Under the pieces are notes generated by a model. The model was not told the origin of the DNA. It did no database searches and was given only the letters and a program-made list of their open reading frames with translations. DNA of 64,000 nucleotides from Ancylobacter sonchi (GTDB lineage Bacteria > Pseudomonadota > Alphaproteobacteria > Rhizobiales > Xanthobacteraceae): contig NZ_JAHBGF010000033.1 in NCBI RefSeq assembly GCF_018390695.1, forward strand, positions 1 to 64,000. Reading direction: 5' to 3'. Shown in pieces: positions 51,380-60,191 of the stretch. Positions within the stretch are counted from its first letter, which is position 1; every line of letters begins with the position of its first letter. A program made the translations under genes and the position numbers.

Positions 51380-52153
51380 ATGCGAACGCTCCGGCGCCTT
51401 GCCCTCAACCGCTGGGACCTCGGTCTCGGCCTCGTCGCCATCCTGGTGGCGACGGCGGCGTTCGCGTGGTTCGTGCGCGCCGCCGATCCGTCGATCCGCA
51501 GCGCCCTGATCGCCGGCTGGATCGCCGTCGCGCTTGCCTGTGCCGGCGGTATCATCCGGCTGACCGCGACGCGTCAGGGCAGCATCCGGCTGTTTTCCTC
51601 CGAGATCCGCGCGCTGCAATTCGGCCTGCACAGCATGGACATGCTCGGCTTCTGGCGGGCGCTCCACGCCGATCCCGCCGCCGGCGCCGGCGGTTTCGCC
51701 GATGTCGCCCGCAAGGAGAGCTATTTCGCCTTCATCCATGCGTCCGGCGCCACCATCGGCAATCTGCACCCGGATGTCGTCGAGAGCACGGTGCGTTTCT
51801 ACACCTATCTGAAGATGTCGCGCGACGCGGCGGATAGCCTCGGCGGCTGGGACAAGGTGACGGACCCTGCGGCCCGCCGCGCCCATATCCGCTATGTCGT
51901 GATCCTGCTCGCCCAGTCGATGCTGTGGGGCTTCATCGCCCGCTGGCACATGGGCGCGGCGTTCCGGCCGGACGACTATGCCTTCCTCGCCGAGATCGAG
52001 AAGGCCTATGACGAGGTGACCGTCAGCGGCACCTTCCACATGCTGTGCGGCGGCCATCAGCAGCGGGCGGTGCTGACCGCGCTGCGCGAGGAGGCCGCCC
52101 GACTTTCCGCCGTCCAACCTGCCGCCGTGCCCGACAAGATCGTGAGAGAGTGA
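51380..52153 (+). CDS. Membrane-anchored protein of unknown function
   Basis: The 257-residue protein has two N-terminal hydrophobic helices ([19 protein letters not shown] and [18 protein letters not shown]) and a cytoplasmic alpha-helical region with [34 protein letters not shown] and [16 protein letters not shown] do not recognise the family. Its stop lies 4 bases before the tam start, so the two are probably co-transcribed, but no functional link is evident. Confidence 0.65.
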   Translation: MRTLRRLALNRWDLGLGLVAILVATAAFAWFVRAADPSIRSALIAGWIAVALACAGGIIRLTATRQGSIRLFSSEIRALQFGLHSMDMLGFWRALHADPAAGAGGFADVARKESYFAFIHASGATIGNLHPDVVESTVRFYTYLKMSRDAADSLGGWDKVTDPAARRAHIRYVVILLAQSMLWGFIARWHMGAAFRPDDYAFLAEIEKAYDEVTVSGTFHMLCGGHQQRAVLTALREEAARLSAVQPAAVPDKIVRE

Positions 52154-52157
52154 GCCG

Positions 52158-52940
52158 ATGACCCTGCGTGCCGCCGCCGAAGACTGGAACCCCGCCCTCT
52201 ATCTGAAGTTCGCCGACGAGCGCACGCGCCCCTCGCGCGATCTCGTCGCGCAGATCCCGCTGGAGACGCCGCGCCGCGTCGTCGACATCGGCTGCGGGCC
52301 GGGCAATTCCACCGAGCTGCTGGCGGAGCGCTGGCCGCAGGCCGAGGTGCTCGGCATCGATTCTTCGCCCAACATGGTCAGGCAGGCCGGCGAGCGCCTG
52401 CCCGCCGCCCGTTTCGAGGTCGCCGACGTCGCGACATGGCAGCCCGAGCCGGGCACCGACCTGATCTTCGGCAATGCGGTGTTCCAGTGGGTGCCGGACC
52501 ATCCCGCCGTGCTGCGCCGCCTTCTGGAGGGGCTGCCCGAGGGCGGTGTGCTCGCTGTGCAGATGCCCGACAACGTCGCCGAGCCCTCGCATGTGCTGAT
52601 GGCGCAGACGGCGACGGACGGGCCGTGGGCAGGCAAGATCGCCGGCGCCACCCGCGACGAGCTGCCCTCGGTCGGTGCCTATTACGACCTGCTGAAGCCG
52701 GCGGCGCAGCGGGTGGAGATCTGGCACACCCACTACCAGCACGCGCTCGATGGCGCCGCCGCCATCGCCGAGTGGTTCAAGTCGACGGCGCTGCGGCCCT
52801 ATCTCGACCCGCTCGATGCCGGCGAGCGCGCCGCCTTCCTCGCCGCCTACACCGCGCGGATCGCCGAGGCCTATCCGGCGCGGGTGGACGGCAAGGTGCT
52901 GCTGCGCTTCCCGCGCCTGTTCATCGTCGCGGTGCGATAA
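52158..52940 (+). CDS. tam: Trans-aconitate 2-methyltransferase
   Basis: Tam methylates trans-aconitate, a toxic inhibitor of aconitase, using S-adenosylmethionine. The 260-residue protein has [21 protein letters not shown] at the N-terminus, SAM-binding [29 protein letters not shown], and [16 protein letters not shown]; these match the family closely. GAGAGAG lies just before the ATG. The adjacent upstream membrane protein ends 4 bases earlier. Expression in stationary phase is reported for E. coli tam; here no regulator is visible. Confidence 0.92.
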   Translation: MTLRAAAEDWNPALYLKFADERTRPSRDLVAQIPLETPRRVVDIGCGPGNSTELLAERWPQAEVLGIDSSPNMVRQAGERLPAARFEVADVATWQPEPGTDLIFGNAVFQWVPDHPAVLRRLLEGLPEGGVLAVQMPDNVAEPSHVLMAQTATDGPWAGKIAGATRDELPSVGAYYDLLKPAAQRVEIWHTHYQHALDGAAAIAEWFKSTALRPYLDPLDAGERAAFLAAYTARIAEAYPARVDGKVLLRFPRLFIVAVR

Positions 52941-53012
52941 GCCCCGCTGCGCCAGGCCCGGCGCCAACTCCGGCGCCGGCCCCGGCGTGCCAGCTCCGGT
53001 GTGGAGGGTGCC

Positions 53013-53492
53013 TCACGCCCCCTCCGCCGCCTTTCGCAGCGTCGCGAGGTCGATCTTCGTCATCTCCATCATCGCCGCCATCACCCGCCGCGAGGTGGCG
53101 GGGTCGGCATGTGCCTTCTCGACGAGTTCCTGGCTGTTCACCTGCCAGGACAGGCCGAAGCGGTCCTTCAGCCAGCCGCAGGCCTGGTATTGGCCGCCGG
53201 CGCCGAGTTTCTCCCAGTAGAAGTCGATTTCCTCCTGCGTCCGGCAGTCGATCAGGAAGGAGGTCGCCTCGCTGAGCTTGAAGGTCGGTCCGCCATTGAT
53301 GGCGCCGAACGTCACGCCGTCGAGCTCGAACACCACCGCCATCACGCTGCCCTCCGGGCCGGGGCCGAGTTCGGAATAGCGCGCCACCGTGAGGATGCGC
53401 GAATTGGGGAACACCGAGACGTAGAACGTCGCCGCCGCCTCGGCCTCGCTGTCGAACCACAGATAGGGGGTGATCGCCTGCCTCAGTCCCAT
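53013..53492 (-). CDS. VOC family protein (PhnB/3-demethylubiquinone-methyltransferase-like)
   Basis: The 159-residue protein has the vicinal-oxygen-chelate fold of the PF06983 type: AITPYLWFDSEAEAAATFYVSVFPNSRI, ELGPGPEGSVMAVVFELDG, and LKDRFGLSWQVNSQEL near the end. The family is annotated as PhnB-like or 3-demethylubiquinone-9 methyltransferase-like but no methyltransferase motif is present. GGGAGA lies upstream of ATG 53492. It converges on tam. The ligand is unknown. Confidence 0.88.
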   Translation of the reverse strand: MGLRQAITPYLWFDSEAEAAATFYVSVFPNSRILTVARYSELGPGPEGSVMAVVFELDGVTFGAINGGPTFKLSEATSFLIDCRTQEEIDFYWEKLGAGGQYQACGWLKDRFGLSWQVNSQELVEKAHADPATSRRVMAAMMEMTKIDLATLRKAAEGA

Positions 53493-53623
53493 CGTGTCTC
53501 TCCCGCTTTCCGCCGGCATCCGTGCCGGCACTACAAGGACGCCCGGCGCCGCCCGGTCCCGACACGCGCAACCGTGAACGGGGAGGATTTCCGCGCCGGC
53601 TCCCGCTGCGCTAAGTAGGGCGC

Positions 53624-54853
53624 ATGCGCATCTTGTCCCGCCTCGCCGTCGCCCTCCTGTCCCTGTCCGCGATCGCCGGGGCGTCCTCGTCCGCCCACGC
53701 CGACGCCGCCTTCGACCGCTGGCTGGCGGCGCAATGGCCGGCGGCTCAAGCGATGGGCATCTCCCGCGCCACCTTCGAGCGCGAGACCAAGGGGCTGGAG
53801 CCCGATTATTCGCTGCCCGACCTCGCCATTCCCGGCAAGCCGCAGAAGCCGGGCGCGCAGGCCGAGTTCGTGCAGACGCCGGCCGCCTATCTCTCCGACA
53901 AGGCCATCGCCTCCTATGCGTCGCGCGGCCGGGCGCTCGCCGCGCAATATCGCGGCCAGCTCGACGCCATCGAGCGGCGCTTCGGCGTGCCCGGCTCGAT
54001 CCTGCTGGCCATCTGGGCGCGCGAGACCTCCTATGGCGGCGCCAAGCTGAACTACGATGCGCTGCGCGTCGTGGCGACGCAGGCCTATGTCGGCCGCCGC
54101 AAGGACGAGTTCCGCGCCGAATTCCTCGCCGCGCTGAAGATCCTCGACGAGGGCCATGTGAGGCGCGCCGAGATGAAGAGCTCCTGGGCCGGCGCCATGG
54201 GCCTCACCCAGTTCATGCCGACCGGCTACCTGAAATACGGCGTCGACCTCGACGGCGACGGCACCGCCAATATCTGGACCTCGGTGCCGGAGGCGCTGGC
54301 CGCCACCGCCAGCCTGTTGCGCGAGGAGGGCTGGCAGCCCGGCAAGCGCTGGGCCTACGAGATCGCGGTACCGGCCGGCTTCGACTGCACCCAGGCAGAG
54401 CCCGCCGTCACCCGTCCGATCGCCGACTGGCTGAAGAGCGGCGTGAAGGTGGCGGATGGCCGCCGCATCCCGCCCACCGCGATGAAGGACCCGGCCTCGA
54501 TCATCATGCCGGCCGGTCCCTTCGGCCCGGCCTTCCTGACGCCGGCCAACTATTTCGCGCTGAAGAACTACAACTTCGCCGATCTCTACGTGCTCTATGT
54601 CGGCCACCTCGCCGACCGCATCGAGGACGACCGTCCCTTCGCCCGCGACTGGCAGCCGATCGCGCTGGTGAAGACCACCGACCTCGAATTCATGCAGAAG
54701 GTGCTCACCCGCGAGGGCTTCTACGCCGAGAAGGTCGACGGCAAGGCCGGCATGAAGACCCGCGCCGCGCTCGGCGCCTACCAGAAGGCGAGGGGCATGC
54801 CGCTTGACTGCTGGCCGACGCAGGCGCTTCTGGAGCGCATGAAGGGCGGCTGA
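53624..54853 (+). CDS. Lytic murein transglycosylase (MltB family) with a peptidoglycan-binding domain
   Basis: The 409-residue exported protein has a signal peptide (LAVALLSLSAIAGASSSAHA), an SLT_2 catalytic domain with the catalytic Glu E134 in LAIWARETSYGG, MGLTQFMPTGYLKYG, and a C-terminal PG_binding_1 repeat (LQ-like LEFMQKVLTREGFYAEKVDGKAGMKTRAALGAY). It cleaves the glycan backbone to 1,6-anhydro-muramic ends. No lipobox is present, so it is a soluble periplasmic MltB relative. The lipocalin-like gene follows 29 bases later. Confidence 0.93.
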   Translation: MRILSRLAVALLSLSAIAGASSSAHADAAFDRWLAAQWPAAQAMGISRATFERETKGLEPDYSLPDLAIPGKPQKPGAQAEFVQTPAAYLSDKAIASYASRGRALAAQYRGQLDAIERRFGVPGSILLAIWARETSYGGAKLNYDALRVVATQAYVGRRKDEFRAEFLAALKILDEGHVRRAEMKSSWAGAMGLTQFMPTGYLKYGVDLDGDGTANIWTSVPEALAATASLLREEGWQPGKRWAYEIAVPAGFDCTQAEPAVTRPIADWLKSGVKVADGRRIPPTAMKDPASIIMPAGPFGPAFLTPANYFALKNYNFADLYVLYVGHLADRIEDDRPFARDWQPIALVKTTDLEFMQKVLTREGFYAEKVDGKAGMKTRAALGAYQKARGMPLDCWPTQALLERMKGG

Positions 54854-54882
54854 GGTTGCGGGCGCCGCCGGAGGGCGGTGCG

Positions 54883-55344
54883 ATGCGCGAGGCGGATCTG
54901 CTCGGTGCCTGGATACTCAGGAGCTTCCATTTCGAGGAGGTGTCGACCGGCCGCCAGTGGGAGCCGTTCGGCCCGCATCCGGCGGGCACCATCCTCCTGC
55001 ATCCGGGTGGGCGGTTCTTCGCCCTGATCACCCCGACCGGCCGGCCTTCGCCGGTCACCGAGGCCGAGCAGGCGGCCGCCTTCCGCGACCTCGTCGCCTA
55101 TTCCGGCACCTACCGGATCGAACCGCCGGATCGGCTGGTCACCCGGGTCGACATCTCCTGGTTCCCGCGCTGGATCGGCACCGAGCAGTTGCGCCACTGC
55201 ACGCTCGACGGCGACGATCTCGAACTGGTCAGCGCCCCGCTCGACATGCCCCGGGGCGATGGCGAGCCAGTCGCGGTGTTCGCCCGCGTGGCATGGCGCC
55301 GCGAAGTGGCGCCGCCGGACGGCGCCGCGGCGGTCGCGCCCTAG
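54883..55344 (+). CDS. Lipocalin-like domain protein
   Basis: The 153-residue protein fits the lipocalin_5 (PF13924) pattern: LLGAWILRSFHFEEVSTG, FGPHPAGTILLHPGGRFFALITP, and YSGTYRIEPPDRLVTRVDISWFP, forming a small beta-barrel. No signal peptide is seen. The start at 54883 (MREADLLGAW) has GGAGGG upstream; a TTG at 54856 is an alternative. It follows the MltB gene and probably shares its transcript. Function is unknown. Its stop overlaps the stop of the convergent 43-aa gene. Confidence 0.78.
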   Translation: MREADLLGAWILRSFHFEEVSTGRQWEPFGPHPAGTILLHPGGRFFALITPTGRPSPVTEAEQAAAFRDLVAYSGTYRIEPPDRLVTRVDISWFPRWIGTEQLRHCTLDGDDLELVSAPLDMPRGDGEPVAVFARVAWRREVAPPDGAAAVAP

Positions 55345-55472
55345 CCGGCATCGGCACTCGCCACCACCAGCGGCGCCGGCGCGGCGTTCGACGGCTCGGG
55401 CGCATGCGCCGCGATCACGCTCAGCGCCACCACGCCGGACAGCACGAAGACGATGAGCATCCGGGCGTACAT
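55341..55472 (-). CDS. Small membrane or secreted protein (43 aa)
   Basis: A 43-codon gene encodes MYARMLIVFVLSGVVALSVI (a signal or transmembrane helix) followed by an alanine/proline-rich tail ending SADAG. GGGAGA lies 6-7 bases before the ATG. The stop codon overlaps the stop of the lipocalin-like gene (55342-55343). I do not recognise it; the ribosome-binding sequence and N-terminal helix support a real gene. Confidence 0.5.
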   Translation of the reverse strand: MYARMLIVFVLSGVVALSVIAAHAPEPSNAAPAPLVVASADAG

Positions 55473-55665
55473 CTGCGCTCTCCCATTGGGCCGCCATCAC
55501 GGTCGGCCGATGGGAGAAGGTTACGCAGGAGCGCGCGCCGCCGATATTGTACCCGGGCGTGGTGGTTTCATCCGATCAAGGGGGGCGATCATCCCTTGGT
55601 TTAAAGGCGAGCGCGTGCAAATTGCCCGGGCGGCTTCCGGCCGCCGCCCGCGAGAGGTGCCCCGC

Positions 55666-56499
55666 CTACTTCACCTTGTCGAGCAGCCCCGGCAGCTCGG
55701 CGAGCATGGCGTCGCGGGCACGCCAGCTGGTCGGCGTCTCCTGCCGCACGGCGTCGCGGTCGAGCCGGGCGAACGTCACCGAACGCCCGTCCTTCGTCGC
55801 CCAGCCGACGAACCAGCCATAAGGCTGGCCGCGCACCGGCTGGCCCTTGGCGTCGCGGGCGAAGCCCATGCCGGTCTTGCCGTGCACCTGCCAGCCATTG
55901 GCTGTGGTGGGGACGCGGGTGATCTCGCCGGTCATCTCCACCGCCCGCTTCGACACCGGCAATTCGCCGCGCAGCATGCGGCCGAGGAAGCCGAGCTGCT
56001 CCTTGGGCGAGAGGGCGAGCGAGGTGGAGAGCCAGGATTCGGTCAGGCCGTCCTTCTTGCCGGTGTTGCCGGAGACGTCGCGGTTGCCGTAGCCGAAGCC
56101 GTCGACATAGGCGCGGAAGCGCGCCATGCCGAGCTTGCGGGTGATCTCCTGCGAGTACCAGACCACCGATTCCTTCATCCAGTAGGTCGGGTCGACATCC
56201 GCCTTCCATTCCTTGCGCCAGGCGGGATAGCCCGGCTTGTAGGGCCAGGAGGGCGCATGGGCGTCGGTGAGGATGCCGGCGTCGTAGCCCATCAGCGCGA
56301 TCGGGATCTTGAAGGTGGAGGCCGGCGTCACCCGCTCCTCGCAGCCGGGTCCGTCCTGCGTCAGCACCTTCCCGGTCGCCGCGTCGGCGAGCACCGTGCA
56401 CAGCGTCGCCGCCCGCGCGGGCAGCGCGAGCGCGGAGGCGGCGAGGACGACAGCGGCAAGCATGGGGGCGGAGAAGGCGAGGGTGGAACGGCGGCGCAT
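55666..56499 (-). CDS. Class D beta-lactamase (OXA-type), chromosomal
   Basis: The 277-residue exported protein carries the class D landmarks: serine nucleophile and carbamylatable lysine as S61-T-F-K64, S111-V-V113, Y137-G-N139, W156 and K208-T-G210, in the right order and spacing. The signal peptide (LAAVVLAASALALPARA) points to the periplasm. These enzymes hydrolyse penicillins; spectrum cannot be read from the sequence. The start is the ATG at 56499. No mobile element or regulator is adjacent, so it looks intrinsic. It is separated from prmB by 116 bases. Confidence 0.93.
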   Translation of the reverse strand: MRRRSTLAFSAPMLAAVVLAASALALPARAATLCTVLADAATGKVLTQDGPGCEERVTPASTFKIPIALMGYDAGILTDAHAPSWPYKPGYPAWRKEWKADVDPTYWMKESVVWYSQEITRKLGMARFRAYVDGFGYGNRDVSGNTGKKDGLTESWLSTSLALSPKEQLGFLGRMLRGELPVSKRAVEMTGEITRVPTTANGWQVHGKTGMGFARDAKGQPVRGQPYGWFVGWATKDGRSVTFARLDRDAVRQETPTSWRARDAMLAELPGLLDKVK

Positions 56500-56615
56500 G
56501 GGCTTCCTCACGGGCAGTTGCTTTGCCGCGCACAGCACCCGCCGCCCGTGGCCGAAATCCGGCACCCGCCGGGCGATTTCCGGTCTGTCCCCGGCGCCGA
56601 GCGCTCCGCGAATCC

Positions 56616-57524
56616 TCAGCGCCCGGCGAAGTCCCCGGCCGACAGCCAGAACACCTCGCCCTCGCTGTCCTCGGTGTCGAGCCACAGGAAGGGCAGCTCG
56701 GGATACTCGGCTTCCAGTATCTCCCGGTCGGTGCCGATCTCGCAGATGAGGCCACCGTCGCGGGAGAGGTGCTTCGGCGCCTCCCTGAGGATGCGCCGGA
56801 CGATATCGAGCCCGTCCGGCCCGCCGGCGAAGGCCAGCATCGGCTCGTGGCGATGCTCCGGCGGCAGCGCGGCGCAGGTCTTGGCGTCGACATAGGGCGG
56901 GTTGGTGATGATCAGGTCGTAGCGCTTGCCCTTCAGCGGCGCGAACAGGTCGCCCTGGTGCAACCTCACCCGGTCCTGCATCTCGTGCAGCGCCACGTTC
57001 TCCGCTGCCAGCGACAGCGCCTCGGGCGAGAGGTCGACCGCGTCCACCGCGGCATTCTCGAACAGCATCGCCGCGAGGATGGCGAGGCATCCCGAGCCGG
57101 TGCACAGGTCCAGCACCCGCCCGACCGCCTCCGGCTCCGGCACAAGCGAGAAGCCCTCGCCGCCGAACAGGTCGCCGGCCATCAGCTCGCCGATGAAGGA
57201 ACGGGGCACGATGGCGCGCTCGTCGCTCTTGAAAGGCACGCCGCGAATATAGGTGCGGCCGAGCAGATAGGCCGCCGGCTTGCGGGTGCGGCAGCGCTCC
57301 TCGATCAGATAAGCGAGGCGGGCGCGCTCGCCGCCGGTCAGGCGGCAGTCGAGCCAGGGGTCGAGCTCGTCGACCGGCAGGTGCAGCGCCTCGAGGATGA
57401 TGAAGGCGGCCTCGTCGAGCGCGGTGGTGGTGCCATGGCCGAAGCCGAGCTCGGCGGCGTTGAAGCGGCTGACGGCGTAGCGCAGGAAGTCGCGCAGCGT
57501 GTGGAGGTCTTGTTCTGCGCTCAC
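56616..57524 (-). CDS. prmB: 50S ribosomal protein L3 N5-glutamine methyltransferase PrmB
   Basis: PrmB methylates a glutamine of ribosomal protein L3 with S-adenosylmethionine. The 302-residue protein has an N-terminal helical domain (FLRYAVSRFNAAELGFGHGT), the SAM-binding VLDLCTGSGCLAIL and the catalytic NPPY at 208-211. GTG at 57524 is the start, with AGGAGA 6-7 bases upstream. PrmB and release-factor methyltransferase PrmC are close relatives; the N-terminus (FGHGT) is PrmB-like. It is divergent from the 103-aa gene. Confidence 0.93.
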   Translation of the reverse strand: MSAEQDLHTLRDFLRYAVSRFNAAELGFGHGTTTALDEAAFIILEALHLPVDELDPWLDCRLTGGERARLAYLIEERCRTRKPAAYLLGRTYIRGVPFKSDERAIVPRSFIGELMAGDLFGGEGFSLVPEPEAVGRVLDLCTGSGCLAILAAMLFENAAVDAVDLSPEALSLAAENVALHEMQDRVRLHQGDLFAPLKGKRYDLIITNPPYVDAKTCAALPPEHRHEPMLAFAGGPDGLDIVRRILREAPKHLSRDGGLICEIGTDREILEAEYPELPFLWLDTEDSEGEVFWLSAGDFAGR

Positions 57525-57648
57525 CGGGATTCTCCTGTGTTTCCGGGTCTAGCAGCATGGTGACGGCGTGAAAGCAAGTTGATGTGAAAGCGTGTGGCGC
57601 CGCGCCCCGGAAAATGAGAGGAATGGGGTGAAACGCGGAGAGCATCAC

Positions 57649-57960
57649 ATGGCCGCCAAGCCGTCCACCGGCCCTACCGACAAGTCGTCCGAGGAGATCG
57701 TCCTGCACGTCGACCGCTCGGTGGCGGTGGTGCTGTTCGAGTTCCTGTCCCGCACCGTCGACGATGGCGACGGCGACGCGCTGGCCGAGTTCGTCGAGGA
57801 CGAGGCGGAGGTTCCGGCGCTGTGGGCGCTGCTCGCCGGCCTTGAGAGCGTGCTCACCGAGCCGATGGCGCTCGACTACGAGAAGAAGGTGCTCGCCGCC
57901 CGCGAGGCGGTGATGAAGCGCTTCGGCGGCGCCTTCTCCGATCGCGGCGACGACGAATGA
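57649..57960 (+). CDS. Conserved hypothetical protein (103 aa), acidic
   Basis: The 103-residue acidic protein has no membrane segment or signal; it is predicted mostly helical (IVLHVDRSVAVVLFEFLSRT, AEVPALWALLAGLESVL). I do not recognise a family with certainty. GGAGAG lies 6 bases before the ATG. Its stop overlaps the O-methyltransferase start by 4 bases (ATGA), so the two are translationally coupled. It may be a partner of that enzyme, but this is inference. Confidence 0.7.
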   Translation: MAAKPSTGPTDKSSEEIVLHVDRSVAVVLFEFLSRTVDDGDGDALAEFVEDEAEVPALWALLAGLESVLTEPMALDYEKKVLAAREAVMKRFGGAFSDRGDDE

Positions 57961-58622
57961 GCGAGGCGGTGTGGTCGCGCGTCGACCACTGGATCGAGGA
58001 CACGCTGCTGCCGCCCGACCCGGCCCTGGCCTCGGCGCTCGAAGCGAGCGACGCCGCCGGCCTCAGGGCGATCAACGTCGCGCCGAACCAGGGCAAGCTG
58101 CTGATGCTGCTGGCGATGATGCGCGGCGCCCGGCGCATCCTGGAGATCGGCACGCTCGGCGGCTATTCGACGATCTGGCTGGCCCGCGCCCTGCCGGAGG
58201 ACGGCCGTCTGGTCACGCTGGAATTCGACCCGCACCATGCCGAGGTGGCGCGCGCCAACATCGCCCATGCCGGTCTGGCTGATCGCGTCGAGGTGCGGGT
58301 CGGCCCCGCCCGCACGACGCTGGCGGCGATGATCGCTGCCGGCGAGGCGCCGTTCGACTTCGTGTTCATCGACGCCGACAAGCCGGGCAACCCGCATTAT
58401 CTGGAGGCGGCGCTGGCGCTGTCGCATCCGGGCACGGTGATCGTCGCCGACAACGTGGTGCGCGAGGGGCGCGCCGCCGATCCCGCGAACACCGACGAAT
58501 CGGTGGTGGGCATCCGCCGCTTCATGGAGATGGTCGCCGCCGAGCCGCGCCTCGTCGCCACCGCCGTCCAGACGGTCGGCTCCAAGGGCTATGACGGCTT
58601 CGCCCTCGCGCTGGTGGTGTGA
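57957..58622 (+). CDS. Class I SAM-dependent O-methyltransferase (family 3, COMT-like)
   Basis: The 221-residue protein has the O-methyltransferase family 3 layout: PNQGKLLMLLAMMRGARRILEIGTLGGYSTIWLA (SAM site), VTLEFDPHHAEVARANIAHAG, DFVFIDADKPGNPHYLEAAL (metal Asp residues and NP) and VIVADNVVREGRAAD. These Mg-dependent enzymes methylate catechol-like or other small hydroxyl compounds; the substrate is unknown. It is coupled to the 103-aa gene upstream and converges on the VOC gene. Confidence 0.92.
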   Translation: MSEAVWSRVDHWIEDTLLPPDPALASALEASDAAGLRAINVAPNQGKLLMLLAMMRGARRILEIGTLGGYSTIWLARALPEDGRLVTLEFDPHHAEVARANIAHAGLADRVEVRVGPARTTLAAMIAAGEAPFDFVFIDADKPGNPHYLEAALALSHPGTVIVADNVVREGRAADPANTDESVVGIRRFMEMVAAEPRLVATAVQTVGSKGYDGFALALVV

Positions 58623-58629
58623 TCGGCGC

Positions 58630-59022
58630 TCACTCCGCCGCGTAGCAGACCGCCTGCAGCTTGTTCCCGTCGGGATCGCGCACATAGGCCGCGTAGTAGT
58701 TCGGCCCATAATGCGGTCGCGGCCCGGGTTCGCCTTCGCTCCGTCCGCCCAGCTTCAGGGCCTGTTCGTGGAAGGCGCGCACCGCGGCCTTGGTCTCGGC
58801 GACGAAGGCGACATGCGTACCGTTGCCCCATGTCGCCGGGCGACCGTCCTCCGGCGTGTAGATGTAGATGGTCGGCATCTGGCCGTCGCGCTCATAGGCG
58901 AGGGGCTTTTCCGGCGGTTTGGCTAGCCGGGCGAAGCTGATGGCTCCCAGCACGGCATCGTAGAACGTTGCCGACCGATCCTTGTCGTTCGTTCCCAATG
59001 TGATGTGGCTGATGACGGACAC
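58630..59022 (-). CDS. VOC family (glyoxalase/bleomycin-resistance-type) protein
   Basis: The 130-residue protein has the single-domain VOC fold: ISHITLGTNDKDRSATFYDAVLG, FVAETKAAVRAFHEQALKLGG and YYAAYVRDPDGNKLQAVCYA, with His and Glu positions that could bind a metal. GTG at 59022 has GAGGG about 8 bases upstream; longer in-frame starts are not family-like. The substrate is unknown. It converges on the O-methyltransferase gene with 7 bases between. Confidence 0.88.
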   Translation of the reverse strand: MSVISHITLGTNDKDRSATFYDAVLGAISFARLAKPPEKPLAYERDGQMPTIYIYTPEDGRPATWGNGTHVAFVAETKAAVRAFHEQALKLGGRSEGEPGPRPHYGPNYYAAYVRDPDGNKLQAVCYAAE

Positions 59023-59218
59023 CGGGGTTTCCCTCGTTCTGGCATGACGGCGCGCCTCACCATAATCGCTGCCGAAACTCATGTGGGGAACAGGTGGATC
59101 GTGCGATCCCGTCCCGCCCTCGCTACCACCGGAAGCGCGAGGATCGGTCCGGCCGGATCATCCGGCTCATGTCGGCGAGCCTGCATGAAGGACGGCGCCG
59201 CCGGGGCGCCGCCCGCGT

Positions 59219-60169
59219 TCACGGCGTCGCCGTGCTGTCCGGCAGGCCTTCGGGCGCCGGGCCGGTAGCCGCCGGCGCCGGGGTCTTGCCGGTCGGCGCT
59301 GCCGCGCCGGGAATGGCGCTGCCGGTCATGGCGGCGCCCGCCTTGGCGGGCTTGGCCAGCGAGGTCGGGCCGCTCACATCCGCCGAGCGCAGCTGGCTGT
59401 CGACATTGGCCGCGAGCGAGCCGCCAAGTCCCTTGGCGAAGCACTCGTAGCCGAAATCGTTCATGTGGAAGCCGTCCTTGAAGGTGAAGGCGTCGAAGGC
59501 CAGCCCCTTCGCCTCGTGCCATTCGCGCATCAGCGCGAAGCGGTGGAACACGCCCACCCCTTCCTCGTCGGCGACGCGCTGCTGCAGGCGCAGCATGTCG
59601 AGCGCTTCCGGGTCGCCGATCACCTTGGGCGAATATTGCGGGTCGATGATCACGATGTCGGCGCCGAGCGCGCGGGTGCGGGCGATCGCCTCGCGCAGCA
59701 GCGCCTCGGCGGTATCGAGCCCGTTGGCGCGGAACAGCGCGTTCACCCCGGCCTGCCACAGCACCAGCGTCGGGCTCGCAGCCGCGACGTCGGTCTCGAA
59801 GCGCGCCAGCATCTCCGGCGCGTCCTGCCCGTTGATGCCGCGATTGACCACGGTGAGCTCGATGCCGGGGAAGCGCTGGCGCAGCGCCGCTTCCAGCCGG
59901 CTCGGATAGCTCGCCGCGCGCGAGCTCGCCCCCGCCCCGGCGGTGGAGGAGGAGCCGATGGCGATGATCTTCACCGGCCCGCCCTCGCGCAGCGCCTTGG
60001 CGAAGCGCGGCAGCGGCTGGCTGAGCCGGGTCAGCGCCACGTTGCCGGCCGGGCAGCTCGGCGCCAGCAAAGTGGCGGCGGCGGCCGGCGTGCCGGCGAG
60101 CGGCAAGGCGAGTGTCACGGTGAGCGTGGCAGCGACGAGGCCCGGAAGCGCGAGGCGGGTCAGGTTCAT
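59219..60169 (-). CDS. SGNH/GDSL hydrolase, exported (last gene of the opgC operon)
   Basis: The 316-residue protein has a signal peptide (GLVAATLTVTLALPLAGTPAAA) and SGNH blocks: block I as IGSSST with the nucleophile near S74, block II as NRGINGQD, block III as GVN, and block V as DGFHMND (D-x-x-H). The C-terminal 65 residues are Ala/Pro-rich, probably disordered. It may remove or add ester groups on periplasmic glucans, since opgC is the second gene of the operon; that role is inferred. The start is 22 bases after the preceding SGNH gene. Confidence 0.88.
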   Translation of the reverse strand: MNLTRLALPGLVAATLTVTLALPLAGTPAAAATLLAPSCPAGNVALTRLSQPLPRFAKALREGGPVKIIAIGSSSTAGAGASSRAASYPSRLEAALRQRFPGIELTVVNRGINGQDAPEMLARFETDVAAASPTLVLWQAGVNALFRANGLDTAEALLREAIARTRALGADIVIIDPQYSPKVIGDPEALDMLRLQQRVADEEGVGVFHRFALMREWHEAKGLAFDAFTFKDGFHMNDFGYECFAKGLGGSLAANVDSQLRSADVSGPTSLAKPAKAGAAMTGSAIPGAAAPTGKTPAPAATGPAPEGLPDSTATP

Positions 60170-60191
60170 CTTGGCGGTGTCGGGGTTGGGG

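Noticed and set aside
55625-55650. GC-rich hairpin downstream of the beta-lactamase as a terminator
   Set aside because: It is followed by only three T residues and lies in generally GC-rich sequence; support is too weak.
55666-57708. A single 680-codon frame joining the beta-lactamase to sequence across prmB
   Set aside because: The upstream part is a shadow of prmB in another frame; the signal peptide of the beta-lactamase starts at 56499.
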